A stretch of DNA of 64,000 nt, from contig NZ_CP119766.1 of assembly GCF_030378165.1 (NCBI RefSeq), positions 1,674,001 through 1,738,000 on the forward strand. Reading direction: 5' to 3'. The position numbers and the translations under genes were made by a program. The DNA is from Flavobacterium panacagri (GTDB taxonomy: Bacteria > Bacteroidota > Bacteroidia > Flavobacteriales > Flavobacteriaceae). Below are positions 50,259 through 59,074 of this stretch, piece by piece. The first letter of the stretch is position 1; every line of letters begins with the position of its first letter. Below the pieces are notes generated by a model. The model had not been told where the DNA came from. It saw only the letters and a list, made by a program, of their open reading frames with translations, and did no database searches.

Positions 50259-50337
50259 ATTCCCGAAAGGGGCTTAACACAAATATAAAAGAGAAATAAA
50301 GATTATAAAACGCAACTTAACTTAAAAACTTAATATC

Positions 50338-50541
50338 ATGAGCACATTGAACTACTTAGCAGAAAAAATTTCAAATTTGAAAAACAGAAGGACAAGAAAA
50401 AACAATCCGCCACCGCCAACAAATGAATTGGCACATCCAAGATTCGGAATGAACGAAACGGATAAAAATGCTGAAAAAAAAGCACCCAACTCTTTATTGT
50501 TTTTGATGTATTCAAAAGAAAATGAAACGCTTTTCATCTAA
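50338..50541 (+). CDS. Small protein with SLLFxxYxxExE motif, module 2 (67 aa)
   Basis: The product begins MSTLNYLAEKISNLKNRRTR, has a NNPPPPTNE linker and ends with KAPNSLLFLMYSKENETLFI. The end matches the small protein at 46830 (KSLLFHLYDLEEE), and both begin M-x-T-L. This one is basic in its N-terminal half. It follows the second pair of attenuators and precedes the S-box riboswitch and metX, so its expression should respond to the leaders but not to the riboswitch. No known family is recognised. Confidence 0.65.
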   Translation: MSTLNYLAEKISNLKNRRTRKNNPPPPTNELAHPRFGMNETDKNAEKKAPNSLLFLMYSKENETLFI

Positions 50542-50731
50542 ACAGATAAGTGACATAAACTAGGTTAAAACCTGCTTAATTTTACTGGGCATTTATGTTC
50601 GGTAAATTTTTGCGTATAATAGTTTTTGCTAAAGTAAGTCTCAGAAATTTAACAAACACTTTTAGATAAAATTTGTTTGTTTAAGAAAATAGTAGTTAAT
50701 TTGCACCGTTAAGTTCAAACACGTATTGAAA

Positions 50732-50837
50732 TGTTATAAAGAAAGGACGAGGGATTAGACCCGATGAAGCCTTAGCAACCCTTCGGTAAAACGAAGAAGG
50801 TGCTACATTCTACCACGCCCAACGTGGAAAGATAACA
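50732..50837 (+). ncRNA. SAM-I (S-box) riboswitch upstream of metX
   Basis: The conserved S-box core is present in order: AAAGGACGAGGG, then CCCGATGAAGCC and TTAGCAACC, then GGTGCTACATTCTACC, and the closing GGAAAGATAAC. GTTAT (50733-50737) and ATAAC (50832-50836) form P1, and TTCG...CGAA closes an internal stem. SAM binding should turn off metX and thrA. Downstream, CTAG-TTTACT-CTAG followed by TTTTTTCTTT (50850-50873) is a candidate, weak terminator. A TTTG...TTAATTTG promoter-like pair (50676-50703) lies just ahead. Confidence 0.88.
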
Positions 50838-50911
50838 ACAAGATTTTTTCTAGTTTACTCTAGTTTTTTCTTTCTAATATTTCCATATACAAATCAGATA
50901 ATACAACAGAT

Positions 50912-51901
50912 TTGAAATTGGAAAATATACCAAACCCTATTATAATTCAGGAATTCATCACAGAAAGTGGTGCATCTTATCATGCTTTACCGTTACATTT
51001 TACATTGGCAGGTCAGCCCCTGCACAGTGCGCCAATCGTTTTGGTTAATCACGCCTTAACAGGAAATTCGCAAGTTACGGGCGAAAACGGCTGGTGGAAT
51101 GACTTAATTGGCGAAGGCAAAACCATTGATACTACTGTTTATACTATTCTGGCTTTTGATGTTCCAGGAAACGGTACGAATTCTTTTTTAATCGAAAATT
51201 ATCTTGATTTCACAGCCAGAGATATTGCAAGAATCTTTATTAAAGGAATTAAAACTTTAAATATCGAAAAGCTTTTTGCAGTGATTGGCGGTTCAGTTGG
51301 AGGTGGAATTGCTTGGGAAATCTTAGCTTTAGAACCTAGTATTACAGAAAATCTTATTCCAATAGCGAGTGACTGGAAATCGACAGACTGGCTTATAGCC
51401 AATTGTTTTCTTCAGGAGCAGATTCTGAACAATTCTTCAAAACCAATCGAAGATGCGAGAATTCATGCCATGCTTTGTTATCGTTCGCCGGAATCATTTA
51501 AAGAAAAATTTCAGCGTACAATTAACCAAGATCTTTTGATTTTTAATATCGAAAGCTGGCTGGCGCATCACGGAAAAAAATTACAGCAAAGATTTCAGTT
51601 GTCTTCTTATAAATTAATGAATCAGTTGCTTAAAACAATTGATATTACTAGAAATAGTGAAAGTTTTGAAAACTTATTGTCTCAAACAAAAGCTTCGATT
51701 CATATTGTAGGAATCAATTCCGACTTATTTTTTACGGCCAAAGAAAATGTCGAAACCTACGAAGAATTAAAGAAATTTAAAGACAATGTTTTCTACAGCG
51801 AAATTGTTTCGGTTCACGGACATGACGCTTTTTTAATCGAGTACAAACAATTAGATCATTTACTTGCCGACATTTTTAAGGCAGAAACAATAAAGAAATA
51901 A
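50912..51901 (+). CDS. metX: Homoserine O-acetyltransferase (MetX-like alpha/beta hydrolase)
   Basis: A 329-residue alpha/beta hydrolase. The oxyanion region is VLVNHALTGNSQV, the nucleophile is Ser in VIGGSVGGGIAWEIL, Asp is in GINSDLFFTA and His in VHGHDAFLIEY. It activates homoserine by acetylation for MetY or MetZ. It is shorter than many MetX proteins and the GGSxGG motif has GGIAWE rather than GGMQALEW, a flavobacterial feature. The start is TTG (MKLENIPNP); no ATG lies nearby. It is one base upstream of thrA, so the two are coupled, under the S-box. Confidence 0.9.
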   Translation: MKLENIPNPIIIQEFITESGASYHALPLHFTLAGQPLHSAPIVLVNHALTGNSQVTGENGWWNDLIGEGKTIDTTVYTILAFDVPGNGTNSFLIENYLDFTARDIARIFIKGIKTLNIEKLFAVIGGSVGGGIAWEILALEPSITENLIPIASDWKSTDWLIANCFLQEQILNNSSKPIEDARIHAMLCYRSPESFKEKFQRTINQDLLIFNIESWLAHHGKKLQQRFQLSSYKLMNQLLKTIDITRNSESFENLLSQTKASIHIVGINSDLFFTAKENVETYEELKKFKDNVFYSEIVSVHGHDAFLIEYKQLDHLLADIFKAETIKK

Positions 51902-51902
51902 A

Positions 51903-54317
51903 ATGAAAGTATTAAAATTTGGAGGTAAATCGTTAGCAAACGGAGAAGGACTTAATAAAGTTGTTTCTATCATTTCTGATAAAGTAAATCAAGGTGAAAA
52001 AATTGCTGTTGTAGTTTCTGCACGTGGAAATGCTACGGACGAATTAGAATTTATCTTAAGCATTGCGGCTAAAAACGGCAGTTACAAAGAATTATTAGAA
52101 AACTTCAAAAAATATCAAATATCAGATTATCCGCAAGTCGATTTGTCTGAAGAATTTAATGTCTTAGATAAACTTTTTGAAGGTGTAAGCTTAATTGGCG
52201 ATTACAGCAAAAAAATTAAAGATCAGATTTTGTCTAAAGGCGAATTGCTTTCGGCTAAATTATTGACAGCTATTTTATTAGAAAAAGGAATTCCTGCCAA
52301 TTTTGTAGATTCTAGAGAACTGCTGAAAACAGATTCTAAATTTGGTGATGCACAGCCATTAGAACAACTTTCAAAGAAAAACGTAGTCAATTATTTTAAA
52401 GAACATAACGGCGAAACGGTTAATATAGTTACAGGCTTCATTGGTTCCAACAACAACAACGACACAACTACTCTAGGTAGAAATGGCAGTAACTATACCG
52501 CTTCGTTAATCGCAAATTATTTAAATGCTGAAGAATTACAAAACTTCACGCATGTAGACGGAATCTATACGGCAAACCCGGATTTAGTAGCCGATGCTAA
52601 GAAAATTGAATATCTATCATTCAACGAAGCAAACGAGCTGGCTAATTTTGGAGCAACAATTTTACATGCTAAAACGATTATTCCTTTGTTAGAAAAGAAT
52701 ATTCCACTTCGTATTTTAAATACTTTTAACCACGAAAACCGTGGAACATTAATTACTTCAGATACTGCAAAAGAAGGAATTAAAACACTTTCTGTTTTAG
52801 AAAATGTATCTCTTGTAAATCTTGAAGGACGCGGATTACTTGGAAAAGCTGGAGTCGATGCCCGAATTTTTAAAGTAATGGGCGATCATAATATCAGTGT
52901 AAGTATCATTTCACAAGGTTCTTCAGAAAGAGGAATTGGACTTGTGGTTGCAACTGATAAAGCAACGACTGCGGTGGTAGAGTTAGAAAAAGAGTTTGAA
53001 AATGACTTTTATTCTAAAGACGTAAACCAGATTACGGTAACAGACAATGTATCTGTAATCTCGATTATTGGACAGGATTTGAGTACTTTCCATAAACCAT
53101 ATACTGCTTTAATTAAAAACAAAATTGTTCCGATTTTATTTAACAACACTGTGACGGGTAAAAACGTGAGTTTGGTTGTTAAAAAAGAAGAACTAAACAA
53201 AGCTTTAAACGTAATTCACGGAGAGATTTTTGGAGTTTCAAAGAAAATCAACATTGCCATTTTCGGTCACGGATTAGTGGGAGGAACTTTAATTAATCAA
53301 ATCTTAGAATCGGCTGCTGCGATTGAAAAACGTAAAGATGTTAAGCTTAATGTTTTTGCTATAGCAAATTCTAAAAAACTGCTTTTAAACAAATATGGTG
53401 TTACCAACAATTGGAAAAGTGAAATTGAAACCAAAGGTGAAGCTTATACAATAAAAGATATTATTGCTTACGCGAATGAGCATCATTTAGAAAACTTAAT
53501 TGCGATTGATAATACAGCAAGTGCGACTTTTGTTGAGAATTATATTCCGTTAGTAGAAAGCAGTTTCGATTTGATTTCTTCTAATAAAGTGGCCAATACA
53601 TTAAGCTATGGTTTCTATAAAGAATTGAGAAAAGCTTTGGCTGAAAATCAAAAGAATTATTTGTATGAAACCAATGTTGGTGCAGGATTACCATTAATTG
53701 ATACAATCAAATTATTGCACCTTTCAGGAGAAAATATTACAAAAATAAAAGGAGTTTTCTCTGGGACATTAAGTTATTTATTCAATAATTTCTCTGCAAA
53801 AGAGGCGCCTTTTAGCGAAATCTTGCAGGAAGCAATTGATAACGGATATACGGAACCAGATCCGCGTGAAGATTTATGTGGAAATGATGTGGGAAGAAAA
53901 TTATTGATTTTGGCAAGAGAATTAGATTTACAAAATGAGTTTGAAGAAATCTCAATTCAGAATTTAATTCCAGAGCACTTACGTGAAGGAAGCGCTGCCG
54001 ATTTCTTGACGAAATTAAAAGAATTCGATCCGATTTATGCTAAAATAAAAGCAGAACAACAGCCAAATCACGTGTTAAGATATATTGGTGAATTGTCTGG
54101 AGATTTACAGAATGATAAAGGAAATCTAGAAGTAAAATTAGTTTCAGTACCAAAAGATACGGCATTAGGCGGATTAAAAGGTTCTGATTCTTTCTTCGAA
54201 ATTTACACAGAATCTTACGGAGATCGTCCAATCGTTATTCAGGGAGCTGGTGCAGGTTCTGCGGTAACGGCAAGAGGAGTTTTTGGCGATATTTTGAGAT
54301 TGTCTGATAAAGGGTAA
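51903..54317 (+). CDS. thrA: Bifunctional aspartate kinase/homoserine dehydrogenase
   Basis: An 804-residue fusion. The kinase part (about 1-300) shows VLKFGGKSLANGEG, VVSARGNATDEL and THVDGIYTANPDLV; ACT domains follow (about 310-440, LLGKAGVDARIFKVMGDHNI); the homoserine dehydrogenase part starts near 449 with IAIFGHGLVGGTLINQI and keeps NGYTEPDPREDLCGNDVGRK. It feeds aspartate carbon into homoserine for methionine and threonine. Its start is one base after metX. With the S-box and attenuators upstream, both enzymes should be induced when methionine is scarce. Confidence 0.96.
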   Translation: MKVLKFGGKSLANGEGLNKVVSIISDKVNQGEKIAVVVSARGNATDELEFILSIAAKNGSYKELLENFKKYQISDYPQVDLSEEFNVLDKLFEGVSLIGDYSKKIKDQILSKGELLSAKLLTAILLEKGIPANFVDSRELLKTDSKFGDAQPLEQLSKKNVVNYFKEHNGETVNIVTGFIGSNNNNDTTTLGRNGSNYTASLIANYLNAEELQNFTHVDGIYTANPDLVADAKKIEYLSFNEANELANFGATILHAKTIIPLLEKNIPLRILNTFNHENRGTLITSDTAKEGIKTLSVLENVSLVNLEGRGLLGKAGVDARIFKVMGDHNISVSIISQGSSERGIGLVVATDKATTAVVELEKEFENDFYSKDVNQITVTDNVSVISIIGQDLSTFHKPYTALIKNKIVPILFNNTVTGKNVSLVVKKEELNKALNVIHGEIFGVSKKINIAIFGHGLVGGTLINQILESAAAIEKRKDVKLNVFAIANSKKLLLNKYGVTNNWKSEIETKGEAYTIKDIIAYANEHHLENLIAIDNTASATFVENYIPLVESSFDLISSNKVANTLSYGFYKELRKALAENQKNYLYETNVGAGLPLIDTIKLLHLSGENITKIKGVFSGTLSYLFNNFSAKEAPFSEILQEAIDNGYTEPDPREDLCGNDVGRKLLILARELDLQNEFEEISIQNLIPEHLREGSAADFLTKLKEFDPIYAKIKAEQQPNHVLRYIGELSGDLQNDKGNLEVKLVSVPKDTALGGLKGSDSFFEIYTESYGDRPIVIQGAGAGSAVTARGVFGDILRLSDKG

Positions 54318-54380
54318 ATTAAACAAGAAACAAAAGAAAGAAAAATCTTAAATTCGTTATTTAGTTTTAATAATGTAAAT

Positions 54381-54938
54381 ATGAAAAAGATTTTTGTTTT
54401 ATTGTTGATTTCAAATAGTATCGTAGCTCAGGTTTCTAATGTTATTAGGAACAAAGACAGCTATACTCAGGATGTTTTCCCGTACAAAGGAGTAAGAATA
54501 ATTCAGGTTGATGAGGTAAGTTCTCCTGGAAGCGAGGATAATGTTTTTATTTTTTCTAAGATTGAAAAAAATACTATTCCTGATAAAATGTATTTCCAAA
54601 GATTTACGAAAGTAAATGATAAATGGGTTTTAAAATCGATCTTGGAGGTAAATCACAACGGAATTATTTCATCTTGGGGAAGCCGAAAGGCCTTTGGAGA
54701 TTATAATAAAGATAAAAGTGTAGATGCTCTTTTTATTTATGGATTATATGATGCTGATTTTAAACAACAGTCGGTTCATCTTGTATTTTCTCAAAAAGAT
54801 AAGTTATACACTATAGAGTCAAGTGTCTCAGATAATTTTGGAACAGACAAATTCTCTGATAATTTTAAATCGCTAGACGAAGAATCTAAAAAACAGATTT
54901 TAGAATATTGGAATAAATTAGATAAAAAAGACAAATAA
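54381..54938 (+). CDS. Secreted protein of unknown function
   Basis: A 185-residue protein with signal peptide MKKIFVLLLISNSIVAQ. A segment AFGDYNKDKSVDALFIYGL resembles one FG-GAP-like calcium-binding loop. No enzymatic motif is seen. It lies between thrA and the OsmC gene on the same strand, 17 bases before the latter, so it may be carried on the methionine transcript without being part of the pathway. Confidence 0.75.
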   Translation: MKKIFVLLLISNSIVAQVSNVIRNKDSYTQDVFPYKGVRIIQVDEVSSPGSEDNVFIFSKIEKNTIPDKMYFQRFTKVNDKWVLKSILEVNHNGIISSWGSRKAFGDYNKDKSVDALFIYGLYDADFKQQSVHLVFSQKDKLYTIESSVSDNFGTDKFSDNFKSLDEESKKQILEYWNKLDKKDK

Positions 54939-54954
54939 CTTAGGAATAAATACC

Positions 54955-55380
54955 ATGAAAGTAACTTTAAACAGAGTAAATGACGCCTTTCATTTCAAAG
55001 TAAAAAATGAACGCGGACACGTAGTTGATGTTGACAGCAGAGCCGAATTTGGCGGAAGCGATTTAGGAGCAAGTCCAATGGAATTAGTATTAATGGGAGT
55101 TGCAGGTTGCAGTGCTATTGATATGATTTCAATCTTAAAAAAACAGCGTCAGGAAATCACTTCTTTTAACGCTGAGGTTGAAGGAACACGTGTTCAGATC
55201 GAAGAAGCAAAACCTTTTAAAGAAATCGATGTGGTTTTTTATTTAGAAGGAGAAATCAATCCGGAAAAAGCAAAAAAAGCAGCACAGCTTTCTTTTGAGA
55301 AATACTGTTCAGTTGCCAAAACAGTGGAACCAACAGCAACAATAAGCTACAAAGTTGTCTTGAACAACGAGGCTTTATAA
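54955..55380 (+). CDS. OsmC family peroxidase-like protein
   Basis: A 141-residue OsmC/Ohr-fold protein with the two reactive cysteines in MGVAGCSAIDMISIL (Cys52) and FEKYCSVAKTV (Cys118). Such proteins reduce organic hydroperoxides with thiols. The YhfA-like subtype, with GGSDLGASPMELVLMG, fits better than Ohr. Its place within a sulfur amino acid region suggests it copes with oxidation linked to cysteine or sulfide, but this is inferred. Confidence 0.9.
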   Translation: MKVTLNRVNDAFHFKVKNERGHVVDVDSRAEFGGSDLGASPMELVLMGVAGCSAIDMISILKKQRQEITSFNAEVEGTRVQIEEAKPFKEIDVVFYLEGEINPEKAKKAAQLSFEKYCSVAKTVEPTATISYKVVLNNEAL

Positions 55381-55470
55381 ATTAGATAATTTGTCAATTA
55401 GATAATTAGAAAATGCTCAGATTGCGCATAAATAATTGACTTGTTTTAGTTTAGATTTCAGTTTTTAAAA

Positions 55471-55498
55471 CTTGAAACCTGAAACCTGAAACTTGAAA
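55471..55498 (+). repeat. Heptad repeat before metZ (four units)
   Basis: CTTGAAA CCTGAAA CCTGAAA CTTGAAA in exact 7-base register, ending 25 bases before the metZ start. ATTAGAT units lie further upstream (55381-55410). Confidence 0.8.
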
Positions 55499-55523
55499 CA
55501 AAAAAAACAAAAAACAATACACA

Positions 55524-56696
55524 ATGAATACAGAAGAATTTGGTTTTGAAACACAAGCCATTAGAACACAATTAGAAAGATCACAGTATTTAGAGCATTC
55601 GGTGCCATTATACCTATCGTCAAGTTTTGTATTTGAAGATGCGGAAGATATGCGCGCTTCATTTACAGAAGAAAAAGAAAGAAATATTTACAGTCGTTTC
55701 AGTAATCCAAATACTTCAGAGTTTGTAGACAAGATCTGCAAAATGGAAGGAGCAGATTCTGGTTATGCTTTTGCAACAGGAATGGCGGCAGTATATTCTA
55801 CTTTTGCGGCGTTATTAAACTCCGGAGATCATATTGTTTCTGCAAGCAGTGTTTTTGGTTCTACTCATGCTTTGTTTATGACTTATTTCCCGAAATGGAA
55901 TATCGAAACTTCGTATTTCGAAATTAATAAGCCAGAAACAATCGAGAGTTTTATCAAACCAAACACCAAAATATTATACGCCGAATCCCCAACAAATCCT
56001 GGGGTAGATGTAATTGATTTAGAATTGTTAGGGAATATTGCTAAAAAACACAACTTGATTTTAATTATCGACAACTGTTTTGCAACACCATATTTACAAC
56101 AGCCAATTAAATTTGGAGCACATTTGGTAATTCATTCAGCAACAAAATTAATCGACGGACAAGGACGTGTTTTAGGTGGAGTAACTGTTGGAGATGCAGA
56201 GTTAATCAGACAGATTTATTTGTTTTCAAGAAATGCAGGGCCGGCTTTATCGCCATTTAATGCTTGGGTTTTGTCAAAAAGTTTAGAGACTTTGGCAGTT
56301 CGTGTAGACAGACACTGCGAAAACGCTTTAAAAGTGGCTGAATTTTTAGAAAGCCATCCAAATGTAAACAGTGTAAAATATCCATTCCTGAAATCGCATC
56401 CGCAGTACGAAATTGCTAAAAAACAGATGAAAGCAGGTGGAAACATTATTGCATTTGAAATTAAAGGAGGAATCGAAGCAGGAAGAAAATTCCTGAATGC
56501 AATTCAGCTTTGTTCATTATCGGCAAATATTGGAGATACAAGAACAATCGTAACACATCCGGCTTCTACAACACACAGTAAATTGTCTGAGGAAGATCAA
56601 TTAGCAGTTGGAATCACACAAGGTTTGGTTCGTGTTTCTGTTGGTTTAGAAACTGTTGAAGATGTAATTGCAGATTTAAAACAAGCACTTTCTTAA
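55524..56696 (+). CDS. metZ: Trans-sulfuration enzyme, MetZ-type homoserine sulfhydrylase
   Basis: A 390-residue PLP enzyme of the same family as MetY but shorter. FETQAIRTQLERSQYLEHSV, YSRFSNPNTSEFVDKICKME and the PLP lysine motif HSATKLIDGQGRVLGG match O-succinylhomoserine sulfhydrylase (MetZ); ITQGLVRVSVGLETVEDVI closes it. Since the upstream enzyme here is an acetyltransferase, it probably accepts the O-acetyl ester. Cystathionine gamma-synthase activity is an alternative. It follows the OsmC gene through a heptad-repeat spacer and has its own terminator. Confidence 0.88.
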   Translation: MNTEEFGFETQAIRTQLERSQYLEHSVPLYLSSSFVFEDAEDMRASFTEEKERNIYSRFSNPNTSEFVDKICKMEGADSGYAFATGMAAVYSTFAALLNSGDHIVSASSVFGSTHALFMTYFPKWNIETSYFEINKPETIESFIKPNTKILYAESPTNPGVDVIDLELLGNIAKKHNLILIIDNCFATPYLQQPIKFGAHLVIHSATKLIDGQGRVLGGVTVGDAELIRQIYLFSRNAGPALSPFNAWVLSKSLETLAVRVDRHCENALKVAEFLESHPNVNSVKYPFLKSHPQYEIAKKQMKAGGNIIAFEIKGGIEAGRKFLNAIQLCSLSANIGDTRTIVTHPASTTHSKLSEEDQLAVGITQGLVRVSVGLETVEDVIADLKQALS

Positions 56697-56730
56697 ATTT
56701 TAGACTTTAGATTTTCAATTTCTTATATAT

Positions 56731-56779
56731 AAAGACGATTTTTAATAGTAAGGTTTGCTATTAGGAATCGTCTTTTTTT
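56731..56779 (+). terminator. Intrinsic terminator after metZ
   Basis: AAAGACGATT...TAATAG and CTATTA...AATCGTCTTT form a two-part stem followed by T-run. Confidence 0.85.
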
Positions 56780-56783
56780 ATGA

Positions 56784-56812
56784 TTGCTTTTTATGTAAAA
56801 AAGCTATTTTTG
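56784..56812 (+). promoter_or_regulatory. Promoter of the RDD protein gene
   Basis: TTG (56784-56786), an 18-base spacer and TATTTTTG (56805-56812), about 47 bases before the TTG start codon. Confidence 0.75.
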
Positions 56813-56858
56813 TCAATAGTGAAGTTTATAGATAATAATTAAAAAAAACTAAATACAC

Positions 56859-57362
56859 TTGAGCGATTCTACTTATGTTCTACACAAGAAGTTATTAACG
56901 TCTGATCGTGATCGTTTTTTTAACGGCATTATTGATTTTGTTTTTATTTCAGTTTTCATATTTGTTTTTTCATTTTTTGTTGTAATTATTGGGAATGTTT
57001 TTCAATGGAATACTTATGGTGCTTGGGTAGAAATTATGATCAGCCTTGGAGTAATAGGAACTTACCTTTCTTTTGCGATAATCTACTATTTGATATTTGA
57101 ATCTCTTTTTTCCAGAACTATAGGAAAAATTATTACTGGAAGTATCGTGGTGAATGAAAATGGAATAAAACCTAATTTTGAAATGGTTTGTCTGAGAACT
57201 GTATGTCGTTTAATTCCTTTTGATGTGTTTTCTTTTTTAGGAAAATCGGGAAGGTTTTGGCATGATTACTTATCAAAAACTTATGTTGTCGAGAAAAATG
57301 ACTTGGAAAAAGACATGGAAATCTTTTATAATTTAGACGCGATAGGAAATTTAAAGAAGTAA
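56859..57362 (+). CDS. RDD family membrane protein
   Basis: A 167-residue protein with the RDD domain: DRFFNGIIDFVF, three hydrophobic helices, LFSRTIGKIITGSIVV, then CLRTVCRLIPFD and WHDYLSKTYVV. RDD proteins are small membrane proteins of mixed roles, some reported as ion transporters. The start is TTG (MSDSTYVLHKK), the only suitable codon after the promoter. It appears to be a single-gene unit inserted between the methionine genes and the Rrf2 regulator. Confidence 0.88.
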   Translation: MSDSTYVLHKKLLTSDRDRFFNGIIDFVFISVFIFVFSFFVVIIGNVFQWNTYGAWVEIMISLGVIGTYLSFAIIYYLIFESLFSRTIGKIITGSIVVNENGIKPNFEMVCLRTVCRLIPFDVFSFLGKSGRFWHDYLSKTYVVEKNDLEKDMEIFYNLDAIGNLKK

Positions 57363-57396
57363 TTTGATAGAATTAGTAGAATTTAACTTTATTCTT

Positions 57397-57428
57397 TTGT
57401 GATAGTTCAAACAAAAAGCATATTTTTG
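57397..57428 (+). promoter_or_regulatory. Promoter of the Rrf2 regulator gene
   Basis: TTG (57397-57399), a 21-base spacer and TATTTTTG (57421-57428); the start codon is 60 bases downstream. Confidence 0.65.
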
Positions 57429-57488
57429 TTGTTTAATAATTTGCGGTAATCAATTAACTATTGAAAAACTGCGATCTAAAACATAAAG

Positions 57489-57899
57489 ATGCTTTCAAAA
57501 AAGACAAAATACGGAATCAAAGCTTTGACTTATTTAGCAAGACGCGAAAATAATGAACCAGTACAGATTGCCGAAATTGCGAAAAGCGAACACATTTCGA
57601 TAAAATTTTTAGAAAGTATTTTATTGCTGTTAAGAAACTCTGGATTTCTTGGTGCTAAAAAAGGAAAAGGCGGTGGTTATTATTTAATAAAAGATCCAAA
57701 AGATATCAGTATGGCAAAAGTCTATCGTATTTTAGAAGGCCCAATTGCTTTGCTTCCATGTGCCAGTCATAATTTCTACGAAAGATGTGATGATTGTGAT
57801 GATGAAGCTACCTGTGCAGCACGTCGTTTAATGACAGAAGTTAGAGATAATACACTTAAAATATTAGAAAGTAATTCTTTAGCAGATATCGCTTTTTAA
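57489..57899 (+). CDS. Rrf2 family transcriptional regulator
   Basis: A 136-residue winged-helix regulator: KTKYGIKALTYLARRENNEP, IAEIAKSEHISIKFLESILL (recognition helix) and LGAKKGKGGGYYLIKDP (wing). Four cysteines follow at 91, 100, 103 and 109, in LLPCASHNF and ERCDDCDDEATC, near the region that holds the Fe-S cluster in IscR and NsrR. It could sense Fe-S status, NO or redox. Placed just before the sulfite exporters and cys genes, it is a good candidate regulator of sulfur assimilation, as CymR and CysR are elsewhere. Confidence 0.9.
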   Translation: MLSKKTKYGIKALTYLARRENNEPVQIAEIAKSEHISIKFLESILLLLRNSGFLGAKKGKGGGYYLIKDPKDISMAKVYRILEGPIALLPCASHNFYERCDDCDDEATCAARRLMTEVRDNTLKILESNSLADIAF

Positions 57900-57918
57900 G
57901 ATGATATTTTTAAAATAC

Positions 57919-57957
57919 AAAAGACCATTTCTGTTTTAATGAAATGGTCTTTTTTTT
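57919..57957. terminator. Terminator between the Rrf2 gene and the converging TauE gene
   Basis: AAGACCATTTC (57921-57931) and GAAATGGTCTT (57941-57951) with A-run and T-run on the two sides. Confidence 0.9.
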
Positions 57958-57978
57958 ATGTTTTAAAGTAATTTTAGT

Positions 57979-58761
57979 CTAAAAAATCAATTTGTATCCA
58001 GCCATAAAAAGCATTACGGCTATAGCGTTTCTAAGGAATTGATCCGGTACTTTTCCGCTTAGCATGCTTCCCATGTAGATTCCGGGAAGAGAACCCATTA
58101 GTAATTGTCCTAATAAACCAATATCTAAATTTCCCATAGAAGCATGTCCGATTCCGGCAACCAATGTCAAAGGAACAGCATGCGCAATTTCAGTTCCTAC
58201 TAATCTAGGTGTTGGTAATAACGGGTAAAGGAAAAATAGAGTAACAGTTCCTAAAGCTCCAGCTCCAATGGAAGTAAGTGTTACGGTTGCCCCTAATAAA
58301 ATTCCAATTCCTATAGTTAGTGCGTTTTGAGTCGTGCTTTCACTGTGAAATTTATCTCCTGCATGTTTTTGAGAGAACTTCAAAATCTTATTTTTGAATA
58401 TAATAGCAACAGAAGTAAATAGTAAAGCCCAGCCTAAGCTATATTTAATAACATGGTTAATGGTTTCAATATCAGTTTTAATACTGTTTAAAATCCATAA
58501 TGTTATTAAAGAAGCAGGAACGCTTCCAAGAGTCAGCCAGCCTGTAATTTTCCAGTTGATGTTTCCTTTTTTGTTGTGAACAAAAACACCTCCTGCTTTA
58601 GTAAATGCAGCGTATAATAAATCGGTTCCTACGGCGGTTGTTGGCGGAATATTGAAGTATAATAAAATTGGAGTCATTAAAGAACCGCCGCCAACTCCAG
58701 TCAGTCCAACAATAAATCCAACGACTAATCCTGCAATTACAAGACCTATTTGAAAATCCAT
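57979..58761 (-). CDS. Sulfite exporter TauE/SafE family protein (first)
   Basis: A 260-residue protein with about eight helices. The repeated half motif is GLTGVGGGSLMTPILLY in the first half and ATVTLTSIGAGALGTVTLF in the second, as in TauE/SafE. Family members move sulfite, sulfoacetate or other organosulfur anions. It is divergent from the second TauE gene with 313 bases between. The sulfur region around it suggests a sulfite or sulfate-linked substrate. Confidence 0.9.
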   Translation of the reverse strand: MDFQIGLVIAGLVVGFIVGLTGVGGGSLMTPILLYFNIPPTTAVGTDLLYAAFTKAGGVFVHNKKGNINWKITGWLTLGSVPASLITLWILNSIKTDIETINHVIKYSLGWALLFTSVAIIFKNKILKFSQKHAGDKFHSESTTQNALTIGIGILLGATVTLTSIGAGALGTVTLFFLYPLLPTPRLVGTEIAHAVPLTLVAGIGHASMGNLDIGLLGQLLMGSLPGIYMGSMLSGKVPDQFLRNAIAVMLFMAGYKLIF

Positions 58762-58984
58762 AAATAAAAGTTTGGGGGCTAAAATACAACAATTTTATAA
58801 TAATCCTATCGATTTTATAGAGATTAAAAAATGTATTTAATAACCAAATTTTTTTGACGCTTAAATTGTTGCAATATCTTGCAATACGGCATTATTTGTG
58901 AAATTATATGGCATAATTCTTAAAACTCTCTTTTAGAATGTAATAAAAGGTTAATTAAGGGCTTAAAAAAATAATAATATTGCT

Positions 58985-59013
58985 TTGTAATTTAGAAATA
59001 AGTAGTATTTTTG
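58985..59013 (+). promoter_or_regulatory. Promoter of the tauE-cysH operon
   Basis: TTG (58985-58987), an 18-base spacer and TATTTTTG (59006-59013), 62 bases before the second TauE gene. The rest of the 313-base divergent gap shows nothing further that I can identify. Confidence 0.8.
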
Positions 59014-59022
59014 CAAAGTAAT

Positions 59023-59046
59023 CTACTAACCCGATAGGGTAATAGG
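59023..59046 (+). promoter_or_regulatory. Candidate operator at the start of the sulfur operon
   Basis: CTACTAACCCGATAGGGTAA plus TAGG is centred on the inverted repeat ACCC-GATA-GGGT, placed about 10 to 33 bases after the -7 box. A repressor such as the Rrf2 protein encoded at 57489 could bind here. It is the only copy I see in the window. Confidence 0.4.
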
Positions 59047-59074
59047 TTTTCAAGAAGAATTTAAACTTGTTAAC

